In this document: positions 38,320 through 47,331 of the stretch, one piece after another | How positions within the stretch are numbered: position 1 is the stretch's first letter | How the letters are laid out: every line of letters starts with the position of its first letter | Notes under the pieces: generated by a model | The model's input: the letters and a program-made list of their open reading frames with translations, nothing else | Told to the model about the DNA's origin: nothing | The model's database searches: none | Origin: Synaphobranchus kaupii | Lineage: Eukaryota; Chordata; Actinopteri; Anguilliformes; Synaphobranchidae | Direction: 5' to 3' | Length of the DNA stretch: 64,000 nucleotides | NCBI GenBank assembly: GCA_029718625.1 | Contig: CM056391.1 | Span: forward strand, 26,514,281 to 26,578,280 | Made by a program: the position numbers and the translations under genes

Positions 38320-38880
38320 GTCAACTTTTACCGAAGGTTTATCCGCAATTACAGTGTGGTAGCTGCCCCCCTCACTAAACTAACCTCCACTTCAATCCCC
38401 TTCCGCTGGAATTCCGAGGCTCAACGGGCATTTGATCTCCTGAAGACCCGGTTTTCCACGTCCCCCATCCTCTGTCATCCTGACCCGGATCGCCAGTTCG
38501 TCATTGAGGTGGACGCCTCCGACAATGGTGTAGGGGCTATTCTGTCGCAGCGTGCAGTCCAGGACAACAAACTCCACCCTTGCGCCTACTTCTCCCGGAG
38601 ACTCACCCCCGCTGAGCGGAATTACGACATCGGGGACCGGGAGTTACTCGCCATTAAACTTGCCTTGGAGGAATGGCGGCATTGGCTGGAGGGGGCAGGT
38701 AAACCCTTCATTGTCCTGACTGACCATCACAACCTGACGTACATAAAGTCTGCCAAGAGACTTAATTCCCACCAAGCATGGTGGTCCTTGTTTTTCAATC
38801 GGTTCAATTTCACCGTCACCTTCCGTCCCGGCACTCGTAATGTTAAACCTGACGCACTGTCACGTGTTTTCTCTCCCCTT
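38320..38880 (+). pseudogene. Gypsy pol: reverse transcriptase tail and RNase H
   Basis: [15 protein letters not shown] pre-RT segment is joined near 38326 to [19 protein letters not shown], which normally lies after the reverse transcriptase palm. The whole fingers-palm region with its YxDD box is therefore missing. RNase H follows with its acidic residues in place: [13 protein letters not shown] (38507-38545), [20 protein letters not shown] (about 38617-38676) and [10 protein letters not shown] (about 38717-38746). The frame continues to DALSR at about 38860. RNase H removes the RNA strand of the DNA-RNA hybrid, but without the polymerase this copy cannot reverse transcribe. Confidence 0.85.
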
Positions 38881-39089
38881 GCCAGACCTGCTGTTCCAGA
38901 GCCCATCCTACCGGCATCCTGCGTCGTGGCTGCGGTCTCTTGGAAGATCGAGGTGGTCGTGAAGGCCGCCCAGGCCTCCCACCCGGATGCCCGCAGTGAC
39001 CCTAACTCTACCCTGTTTGTCACTGACTTGTCTGCTCCCAGGTCCTCCAATGGGTCCACGCCTCCCGTCTGGCCTGCCACCCAGGGATC

Positions 39090-39530
39090 GCAAGCCCTCC
39101 CACCAGCCTCCCGCTGGCCTCCTTCGCCCCCTCCCCGTCCCGGGCCGTCCTTGGAGCCACATTGGGGTGGATTTCGTAACCAGTCTGCCCCCATCGGATG
39201 GCAACACTGCCATCCTCACCATCGTAGACCGGTTCTCCAAGGCAGTCCACTTCATCCCCTTACCTAAACTCCCATCCGCGTTCGAGACAGCGGAGCTCCT
39301 GGTGCTGCACGTGGTCAGACTGCACGGGATCCCCTCCGACATCATCTCGGACCGTGGGCCCCAATTCTCCTCCCAGGTCTGGAAGGCCTTCTGTGCGGCC
39401 CTGGGCGCCTCTGCTAGCCTGTCATCAGGGTACCACCCGCAGTCAAACGGACAGACGGAGAGGGCCAATCAAGACCTGGGAGTGTGTCAGCACACAACCC
39501 CTGCGCCTGGAGCCGGTTCCTACCGTGGGT
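39090..39530 (+). pseudogene. Gypsy integrase core (zinc finger deleted)
   Basis: In a frame shifted from the RNase H part, [20 protein letters not shown] leads into the catalytic core. The first Asp is in [11 protein letters not shown] (about 39160-39192), the second in [12 protein letters not shown] (about 39346-39380), and the Glu in [13 protein letters not shown] (about 39435-39470). The HHCC zinc-binding domain that should precede the core is missing: sequence from just before it is joined directly to the linker. After the Glu the frame is lost, and a further piece ([12 protein letters not shown]) continues in another frame to about 39711. Confidence 0.85.
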
Positions 39531-39533
39531 AGA

Positions 39534-39779
39534 ATACGCACACAACTCCCTGAGGAGCACCACCACCGGGATGTCCCCCTTTGAATGCTCCTTGGTGTAC
39601 CAACCACCCCTACTGCTGGTCCAGGAGGAGGAGGTCGCCGTCCCGTCGGTGAGATCCCACCTCTTCAGATGCAAGCGCGTGTGGAAGCTGACACAAGAGG
39701 CTCATCCTTGATCACTCCCTCATCCAGCAATTCCACGAAGAGTATCCCCAGAAACCCAAGCCTGCGTGAACGTTCGTTG
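39534..39779 (+). pseudogene. Gypsy integrase C-terminal remnant
   Basis: A separate frame (39484-39711) gives [20 protein letters not shown] and PFECSLVYQPP, the usual region after the integrase core. It ends in WKLTQEAHP. The last coding piece, near 39718-39770, reads LIQQFHEEYPQKPKP in a different frame and stops. A chromodomain, often present here, is not seen. Broken and non-functional. Confidence 0.7.
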
Positions 39780-39795
39780 GGGGGGGGGGGGGTAC

Positions 39796-40892
39796 TGTAA
39801 CGTTCTCACTCCCGTCCTCTTGTTTTCCGTGTTTTCCCTCTCCCCCTGTCTCGTGTTCGTCTCCCCATAGTCCATTTCCCCTTGCTGCAGGTTGGGCGTG
39901 GTTTTCCCCTTTGTATCACTCTGTTTCACTACACTTCTCTCAGCCTATCCCTTTTCCCCGTTTTGCGTGCATTCCACACTCTCCGCTCTGTTAATCACCC
40001 TCGCATACATTCGCACGCGGCACCTAATTCATAACAATTAATGTTTGCATTTAGTCACCCGGTGTTCTCTGTCCTGTGCCAGTTCGTTAATGCTCTTTGT
40101 CTGAAACCTCTGGTCTTGTCTTGAGTCCTAAATTAAAGTCTTGTCCTGTACCGGCATTAACTCGCCTTGCTATTCCGTCTGAGTCGAAGTCTGCTCCTGT
40201 CTGGAACGGCATTTCCCGCTGTTCATTATTCCGGCCTCTCTATACTACCTTTGCTTCAGTCTGCCAACCTGCAGTTGTTTGCTATCCCTGCCTGTGTTGC
40301 GGTTTCCCTGCCATCCATCTGATGTGTGTGCATACAGCCAGGGCTCCTGTTCCTCCACTCTGCGGCGGTGCCCGCCTACTACCAGTGCTGCGGTTGCTGC
40401 TGATGTGCTGTCGCTTTTGCTGCTGCTGTCTCTGCTGTCACTCTGCTGTTGCTGTGCCGTTACTGCCGCTGCCCTGCTGCAATCCCTGCGTCCTGCCCAG
40501 ACTCCACTCCACTGTCCTGCACCTCTTCTGCCACTCCACTCCGGCCTGCTCCCGCTCCCGCTCATCCCCTGCTCCACCAAACTGGTTGTCCATCTCCATC
40601 TCCTACCCTGGCCTCTCCAGCTCCCACTGCTCCCCTGTTGACTCATACCTGGACTGTCTGTATTCTATGTTCTCCCTATGCTTCAGGAGTACTGGTCGAA
40701 GCATAATGTATTAGAGCTTCGCGCTCTGTCTGTCTGTCTTTTGAAGTCCAGTTCCGGCTTGGAACTTTAATCACCTTTTGCCTTTCTCCCCATGCTTCAG
40801 GACTACCCTGATCAAGCAAAAAAATATTGAGTATTGGCATTCCTGCGTTCGAGTCGTGCATTTGGGTCCAGTCCATTTCCGGGGTCGTAACA
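39796..40892 (+). repeat. Gypsy 3' LTR
   Basis: Begins TGTAACGTTCTC immediately after the polypurine-like G run and TAC, and plausibly ends at GGTCGTAACA (40883-40892), giving about 1.1 kb. An AAATTAAAG polyadenylation-like signal lies near 40130. The 205-codon Cys/Leu-rich frame at 40097-40714 lies wholly within it and is not a gene. With no 5' LTR to compare, the 3' boundary is inferred. Confidence 0.65.
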
Positions 40893-41235
40893 GTTTCACC
40901 GTAAATAATACATTTACATATTAGCTGTTTACAATTTTGTACCTTTGATATTTCACAGACTTTTTACCGTAAAAAGACATCACAGGCATCTTTTGCAGTG
41001 TAGAGTAATGTTTAAATGCATTGGTTGAATCTGGGATGGCATCTATCTGCCACTTAAAGGTCTCTTGTGCCCTGCTGACAGATAATTACCCCTTGTTATT
41101 GGTCTCCCTACAATAGGTCTGTAGTTAATGTTTTTTTATTTACGGGAAATATTGATCTATTGTGATTTGTATATAAATTGCAAACTACAGAATTTAGTGA
41201 ATCTGTCTGTGTGCAGTGTACCAGGTGGATCCTGA
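40893..41235. other. Spacer, no gene
   Basis: AT-rich spacer between the Gypsy LTR and the L2 LINE. Nothing recognised. Confidence 0.5.
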
Positions 41236-41648
41236 TGCAGTTGTTCACGTTCTGTTCACATTCTGTCCATGTTTGCATTCCTTCCTCTCCATGCGTTCCT
41301 CTCCAATGATCAGTGCTAGGTCCAGTACTCTTTTCTTTATATATGCTACCCCTTGGTGATATTATTCAGGCACATGGGGTATATTTTCACTGTTATGTGG
41401 ACGATACGCATATATACATTTCCATGAAACCCGATGAGGCACTACCACTTTCTCGATGGCTTGTATTGCAGATATTAAAGATTGGATGCTTTCTACTTTC
41501 CTGCTCCTAAACTCAGAGAAGACTGAAATGCTGGTTTTAGGTCCAAAAAACAGGGAGAGATTATGTACATCTACTTTACATTTTGAAGGTTGTTTAGTTG
41601 TTCCAAATTCAGCTGTGAAAGACCTAGGTGTTACTATAGACCTAGATC
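41236..41648 (+). pseudogene. L2-clade LINE reverse transcriptase, first part
   Basis: Frames at 41313-41648 read [20 protein letters not shown], then [10 protein letters not shown] with the catalytic YVDD (about 41391-41405). After a small frameshift come [20 protein letters not shown] and VKDLGVTIDLDL. This is the palm-to-thumb region of a fish L2-type LINE. Coding sequence breaks off at 41648, where a TTAA-type element begins. The continuation resumes at 42103, with the piece between them lost. Confidence 0.8.
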
Positions 41649-41748
41649 TATTTTTTATAACTCTGTTAATGTTAGGTAGATGCATGGCTGGCTATGTTTA
41701 CGGTCACACAGATATAAGCTAACGTTAGTGGTATGTTTAGCTAGTAAC

Positions 41749-41791
<43 letters not shown>

Positions 41792-42098
41792 CTTTAGCTA
41801 GCTAGCTAAATGAAAACGATGTTGAACTTAGGCATTCGTAAATCGGCTGTCGGAGTGCCGGAGTACATCTAGTTGTAATTGGTAGTGGGCGGAGTCAACT
41901 CGGAGAATAGTGAATCACACAGGCCAAAACAAATACAGAAATTCCGACCCGGAATGGAAATTTCAAAGGAGAACATACTGGCTGTAGCACTGTTGTCGGA
42001 GAAGCCAGTATTTCGACTTAGCATGTTTCCTTAATCTCTGATGACGTATCATGGTCATTTTATGATTTAGTACAGTAAATGTGTTACATATAGCTCCT
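41649..42098. mobile_element. TTAA-type element, copy 2 (truncated)
   Basis: Reverse-orientation relative of the element at 3630-4264. It shares GCTGTCGGAGTGCCGGAGTA, the CCGACCCGGAATGGAAATTT region, and the end GTTACATATAGCTCCT followed by TTAA (42099-42102). The opposite end and about 250 bp of its body are missing; copy 2 starts at ATTTTTTATAACTCTG. An AT microsatellite (41757-41789) has expanded inside it. Confidence 0.75.
41757..41789. repeat. AT microsatellite
   Basis: (AT)n tract within the truncated TTAA element, absent at the corresponding site of the copy at 3630-4264. Confidence 0.9.
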
Positions 42099-42102
42099 TT
42101 AA

Positions 42103-42540
42103 GTAGCATAGCTAGAATTAGGCACTTCCTATCAGAAGGAGACGCATAGAAATTGATCCATGCTTTTGTTACGTCTAGGCTAGATTACTGTAATGCCCTG
42201 CTATCTGGCTGCCCTAAATCCTTGCTAAATAATCTCCAGCTTGTGCAGAACGCAGCCGCTCGCATTTTGACTAGAACTAAGAAGTATGAGCATATTACCC
42301 CAGTGCTAGCATCGCTTCATTGGCTACCAATTAATTATAGGATAGACTTTAAGATGTTGCTTCTGCCGTTTAAAGCTTTAAATAGACTTGTGCCAGTGTA
42401 TATATGTAATCAGCTTTTACCATATAAGCCGAAAAGATCACTTCGTTCCCAAGACACAGGCTATTTAGTAGTCCCTAGAATATCTAAAAACTTGACGGGT
42501 GGTAGAGCTTTCTCCTACAGAGCGCCACTACTGTGGAACA
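42103..42540 (+). pseudogene. L2-clade LINE reverse transcriptase, second part
   Basis: The open frame from about 42153 reads IHAFVTSRLDYCNALLSGCP, then LQLVQNAAARILTRTKKYEH and ITPVLASLHWLPINYRIDFK, ending GRAFSYRAPLLWN. This is the conserved C-terminal region of fish L2-type LINEs and is in good condition. It stops at about 42540, where DIRS sequence in the opposite orientation begins, so the last part and the 3' tail are missing. Confidence 0.85.
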
Positions 42541-43050
42541 CCGTCCGGCCATTCGTGCGCTAATGTGTCCATCCCCAGAGGGCTTGAATGCTCATTCATT
42601 GAGAACTACTGGGGGCAATGAGCAGATTCCTGAGAGGCGAACAGGTCTGTCTGAGCATGACCCAACCATCGCCGTATCTCCTCCAACACTTCAGGGTGGG
42701 GACGCCATTCACCGGGACGAATCTCCTGGCGAGATAGAACATCTGCTGTACCGTTCCGAATACCTGGTAGGTGTACGGCATGAAGAGAGGCAAGCCTGGC
42801 CCCGTAGCACAGGCAAGAAGTGCCTTAGTGCGAGAAACACTGCTCGGAGTTCGAGCACATTGATGTTGTCCGACTGATGTGGTCGTGCTCATATTCCCTG
42901 AGCTGGGCGGTTCTAGCAGACAGCCCCCCAACCGGTCAGTGAAGCGTCTGTCATTATCATCACGAGTTGTGATGGTATAACGCCCATCCAGACCCCCTTT
43001 TTTAGGAAGCTGACTCGTCGCCATGGGTGGAGTAGCCGACAAAATCGACA
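42541..43050 (-). pseudogene. DIRS-type RNase H and downstream region (broken)
   Basis: Near 42913-42960 the minus strand gives MIMTDASLTGWGAVC, the first acidic motif of DIRS-type RNase H. After frame changes come a DVLSRQE-like segment preceded by HLPGIRNGTA, and then HPEVLEEIRRW followed by AQTDLFASQE. These match the order in DIRS elements, where the latter motif ends the pol region. Further on, NEHSSPLGMDTLAHEWPDG is the last recognisable coding piece. Several frameshifts break the reading. Confidence 0.65.
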
Positions 43051-43052
43051 CG

Positions 43053-43740
43053 TCACCCTGATTCGAGTGCGACGGTCCACCTGGTACATTGCGTCATGAG
43101 TCCGATGCTGGTACATGGGCAGACGGATGACGAAGAACCATCGGTTGGGACCAATGAACACCAGAGTGTTGTGCGGGGGGACATCTGCTGCTCCCTGTAT
43201 CTTAATGCCTCTACAGAATGCTCGAGCGTCTGTCTGGCTACTTCTGTGAAAACCTGTCCAGGAATAACTGGCAGGTCCCTGATGGTTCTTTTTGTGGTGT
43301 CCGGGAGGGGCGTCTGAGCCAACCACACCTGACACCGAGTCATCGTTAGCAAAGACATTACTCGGCCTAGCTCACGTGTCATAAATGCGAATGCCTGTAG
43401 AGATGCATCAATTGACATGAAGCATCGTCTGCGACTGCGCGAGCATCAGCTACGACAGCGAATTACCAATCTGCGCTTTCCTGGCGGCCGCATCATAGGC
43501 CTTACAGAGCAGATCATCTGTTGCTTTGCATTGTGGCTTAGGGCAGCAGGCATCTGCCTGGACCGCCTCCTCCGGGGATATTACCAGCTTACCGCAAAGG
43601 CGTGTTCCACAGAGGGCATTCGATCCAGCCCATGAAGTCCTTGAAGCCGGGGCAGATAGTGAAGCGCACACGCTACCTCTTTCACACAAACCAATCGATG
43701 TAGTGACCACGCTCACCGATTGGGAAAGTCTTACTGGGGT
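43053..43740 (-). pseudogene. DIRS-type Gag remnant (broken)
   Basis: A minus-strand frame at 43053-43418 reads TRELGRVMSLLTMTRCQVWL followed by AQTPLPDTTKRTIRDLPVIP and GQVFTEVARQTLEHS, which I recognise as the conserved C-terminal half of DIRS Gag proteins in fish. A frame at 43450-43716 upstream (CKATDDLLCKAYDAAARKAQ) is the preceding part, in another frame. After it the coding sequence passes directly to RNase H, so the reverse transcriptase is deleted. Confidence 0.55.
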
Positions 43741-44125
43741 GCAGTCGCAGCCAGTACAGACTTAGAATCAATCACCGGAGCCGTAGCTCGTAGATTGTAA
43801 GAAACCAATATAACCAATAACCAATCTCACTGGGGTACACCCACGCCCAGGTTCGATTTGGAATCAGTGAAAATACAGAAGGATACAAACCTGTACTTGC
43901 TGTATACAAACCTGTTCACAACGTGAATATGTTTAGCTGAAGTGAACCAAACGTCTTACTGGGGCACAGTCGCAGCCAGGACAGACTTATAATCAAACAG
44001 CGGAGCCGTAGCTTGCAGATTGTAAGAAACCAAATCTCACTGGGGTACACCCATGCCCAGGTTCGATTTGGAATCCATGAAAATACAGAAGGATACAAAC
44101 CTGTACTTGCTGTATACAAACATGC
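43728..44125. repeat. 225-bp tandem duplication in the DIRS 5' region
   Basis: GTCTTACTGGGG begins at 43728 and again at 43953. The second unit follows the first closely (CAGTCGCAGCCAG, AGGATACAAACCTGTACTTG) but is partial, ending near 44125. Inside each unit a related TCTCACTGGGGTACAC motif recurs about 100-120 bp on, so each unit is itself an older duplication. Confidence 0.85.
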
Positions 44126-44880
44126 TAAACGTAAACCAGTTTGTAGCGTTAGCAGCATAACTAAGAAAACGATATCCATCTTAAAATAGCCAAGCTATTA
44201 GCGGATATCGCATGCAAGTGCTTATCCCCGCCTTTGGAGGACGATAACAATCGTAGCCCCGACCAAAGTCACAAAGCGTTTCGGGATTCACACAAGATAC
44301 AAACAGTCTCATGTCTCTACCAAAGATTTTAGATATGAGAAGATATGAAACTGGCGCTTTTCCCCATTGGATTTTTCATCCGCACAAGGGGAAGTGATCA
44401 GGCATGCGCAGTAGTGTTTTCAGTTAGCTTAGCAACTAAAGTTACATAACGTGTGCTTAGAGTGGCGCACAACTGACTGGCAGATTTAAAGTTGGTTTTC
44501 ATTGGATAGTCAAAATCAAAATGGCGTGTAAGTAGTAGTACTGGGTCCTGACAACCTAGGCATATATAATCTAAAAAGAAAAGGGAGACTTTTGATTTAT
44601 TCTGTCTGATAATGACCTGTTTAGCGAACTGTTTTGTAAAAAACTCCATTGACCTCCAGTCATTCAACTGCGTCTGTTGTCTGTCTAATAAGTTCCAAAT
44701 GCGGACATTCCAGCTCCGAAGTTGGACCTCTTGCTCCGCATACCCTCTTTGGTCTCTACTTTGCATCGGCGAGAAAAACTAAGAGGATTTCCGCATTAAC
44801 GCGCCTCCCTTTATAGGGAGGGATTACGTCACTACGTGCGGGTCATGTCCATGACAAATATTGACATAAGAGTCTTGATG

Positions 44881-46560
44881 CATCGGACACCTGGAAGGTT
44901 CATTCGTGGTTGACGACCCTAATGGTCCAAGGAACGAAATAGATCCACTAATTATTTGATTAGTCAGATGCTTGTGCTAATCCAGTACCAAGATGGATCC
45001 CACAGGGATATTGATTGTAATGGTTGTACGACACGGTCTTTAGAAAAAATGGCGACCCTACTTACGAGGGCAAATTTTCAGTTTTAATTAGGCGGTAATG
45101 ATTTCCAGGATGTAATTTGAGAAGGAGGAGTCATGATCAAAATCTGAAGAAGAAAAAAACAGTACCCTAATTGCCCACGCATTTGTACAACAACATTTTA
45201 ATGGGGTAAAACAAGAATTTATCTAATGCAGTGAGGCATGGTGTTTCTTTTTGTATAAATCTGTTTTGAGCAATGCTCAAATTCACTGATGTTTATTACC
45301 TGAATGTGAATGTGTTTCAGGTCTCTTGTAAGCTATATCTGAAAGCAGCAAGGACATCTCTAGTTAAATGCACATTCAACAAACACAATTATCTTTCGAT
45401 TCTAAAAAGAATATACTTAGTGGAATGTATGTTTTATAGGATCTAGATTATAGGACAGATATTTTAAAGCTTAAGGATGGCCTAAATTAGCCCTTCCATA
45501 ATGTACAAAAGGTCTGTGATTCATTAACTCAAGAAAACAAACCCACAGACACAATGAGTCAGTTAGGCCATGTTTGGGTCCTCTGCTTATAAGGTTATTT
45601 TTATAATCGACTTGCATTATCATTCCACTTGCACAAACATTAATCATATTTAATTCAAATCCCATGTGCAACCCACATATCTGGACACCAAATAATGTCA
45701 TTATTCATCTAATTCATTGTTTTCATGAGAGATGTTCATAAGCATAAGGTGAAACAACAATGCAATTGTATATTAAAATTAAAAGGACTGCCCACTCTAA
45801 GGGATTGTTTAGCTAATATCCATTTAAGGCCATGCAATTCTGTACAAGCAAATTACATGATGGCATTGGGAGGCAGTTTGAGCCCTTGTGTTTGGAAGAA
45901 AGGCTTGAAAAAAATAGCATCCCATTATGATATATGAAACAGCATTTGTGTAAGTAAGAATACAGTGCATGGCTACTCAAACAGTCTGATGGTAAACCAC
46001 ACAGTATCTGAACATGAAATAGGAGAGACACAGTACTGATAACTGAATCTGTTTTTACAATTAACATCAACTTTAAGCAGGAATAACCTAGGAGCATTCA
46101 ATTTCTATTTATTTAATTATTTATTTTCAGCTTTCTATGTAACACAGTTATAGCAAAGAGATTAGAGATCAGTATAAATTTACAGCATTTTATATTTTAG
46201 TAATAGTCATGTCTTCAGTTTAAACATTATTACTGATCAAGTAAAGCAGCACTCAGCTTCTAATAGATGAGCAATATTTAAATGATCAACATTAGTAGTC
46301 TTGTTACATTTCATCTTGTTATTTAAAAGACAGTCTTATCCATAGCAACTTTCACAGATTTACATTTTTATGAAATATTTAACTTTTCCCAAAGAATTTG
46401 CAAATAGACACATAGGCTATCTGGATTTGTAGCTCTGACGCTATCTGACTGGATGTGTAGCTTATATTGGTCTCTATAATATAGTTAATAAATATGTTTT
46501 ACATATGTTTAGAGACTCAGCTACAAATTATGTACTTGCAAACCAAAATGCTAAATAAAG
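44881..46560. other. No gene recognised
   Basis: AT-rich sequence between the DIRS wreck and the putative promoter region. No domain in any frame. Confidence 0.5.
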
Positions 46561-46599
46561 AACCGTCTCTTTTGCTGTAGATTTGCTGGTGTGTGCTGG

Positions 46600-47267
46600 T
46601 GAAGGGGCTGGAGTAGGGATTAACACACGTGATAAAATCGCGGCATCGGAGTGAATTGTAATATAATCTAGGCCTTCAAAGTTCCAACCTACATTCTCCT
46701 TTGTCCAATTGCACTATTTAATCTTTTGGCCACGAGTTTTTTACAAGACATAACTTTGCAAATGACACAATGAACCGTCAAGACCACGATAAATTTAGAC
46801 ACACCCCCAGGGGGTGGTCGTGCATATCTGATATAGTACCTAAACAAAAACTAGTTAATAATACATTTTATAACCCAGAAATATTATATGTTACTATTTT
46901 TAATGTGCTGTGTTTAATACATATGATCTCTCTGACGTTTCCCATTTTTAGCCACTACTTATTTAACTTTCCATCCCCTGTGTACAAGTTGGTACAGTCC
47001 GATGCTTCTTTTGATCCCTCCAGCATTGAAGCGAAAGGCAGAACATGTTGGAGGAAGTAGGAGTAATTGTACAGAGTTAGTGAGCGATAGAGCGGCGAAA
47101 CTTTTCCATTTAGGACGCATAGTAACACAAGGTACTGTAGGGGTACGAAGAATCAGTCTCGGCCATGATATGAAATTAGTTTCTCATCCCCAGGTTTAAC
47201 GGGCCTTCTTTCAAATCGGCAAATAAGAGCTTTTGAAAAACACAACTTGCAGAGGCAAGCTCCAAAA
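46600..47267 (+). promoter_or_regulatory. Candidate 5' flank / 5' UTR of the gene starting at 47268
   Basis: CpG dinucleotides are visibly more frequent here (CGCGGCATCGG near 46639, AGCGATAGAGCGGCGAAAC near 47083) than in the surrounding AT-rich DNA. No TATA box or initiator was identified, and the transcription start is unknown. The call rests on position upstream of the exon and on composition. Confidence 0.3.
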
Positions 47268-47325
47268 ATGCAGCTTGCCTGGGTGCTTTGTGGCACTGTA
47301 ATAACTTTGCTGTTTCGCTTTCAAG
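47268..47325 (+). CDS. First coding exon of an unidentified secreted or membrane protein
   Basis: The exon encodes MQLAWVLCGTVITLLFRFQ plus one base, 19 codons ending in phase 1. It ends at CAAG|GTAAGT (donor 47326-47331), a consensus splice donor. The ATG has an A at -3 and is the first in frame after an in-frame TGA at 47166-47168. The sequence has a short N-terminus then a hydrophobic core, as in a signal peptide, so the mature protein would be secreted or membrane-bound. No downstream exon was recognised to 64000, implying a first intron of at least 16 kb. I do not recognise the gene. A chance ORF with a chance donor remains possible. Confidence 0.55.
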
Positions 47326-47331
47326 GTAAGT

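Larger units (their letters stand above)
37385..40892 (+). mobile_element. Gypsy-type LTR retrotransposon, 5'-truncated and internally deleted
   Basis: Gag zinc-knuckle, protease, RNase H and integrase segments appear in Gypsy order on the plus strand. A G-run polypurine tract (39779-39792) follows, then a 3' LTR. No 5' LTR was found, and gag starts in mid-domain. Reading frames shift between segments. The local base composition is much more GC-rich than the surroundings, as expected of a recent insertion. Confidence 0.9.
42541..44880 (-). mobile_element. DIRS-like retrotransposon, deleted
   Basis: On the minus strand, from right to left: a 5' non-coding part with a CCTTTATAGGG-like box near 44809-44819 and a 225-bp tandem duplication (43728-44125), a Gag-like region, then an RNase H region and its C-terminal tail. 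The reverse transcriptase and the tyrosine recombinase are not seen. The low-coordinate end is cut at the L2 junction. The right boundary is approximate, as no inverted terminal repeat pair could be matched. Confidence 0.65.

Noticed and set aside
38727..39468. Long minus-strand frames opposite the Gypsy pol region
   Set aside because: Antisense shadows of the RNase H and integrase segments.
40097..40714. 205-codon Cys/Leu/Pro-rich frame and overlapping frames
   Set aside because: Entirely within the Gypsy 3' LTR, GC-rich and compositionally biased.
46770..47199. Open frames upstream of 47268 as additional coding exons
   Set aside because: They are in different frames from the exon at 47268, end in stops and lack recognisable content. 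More likely 5' flank.
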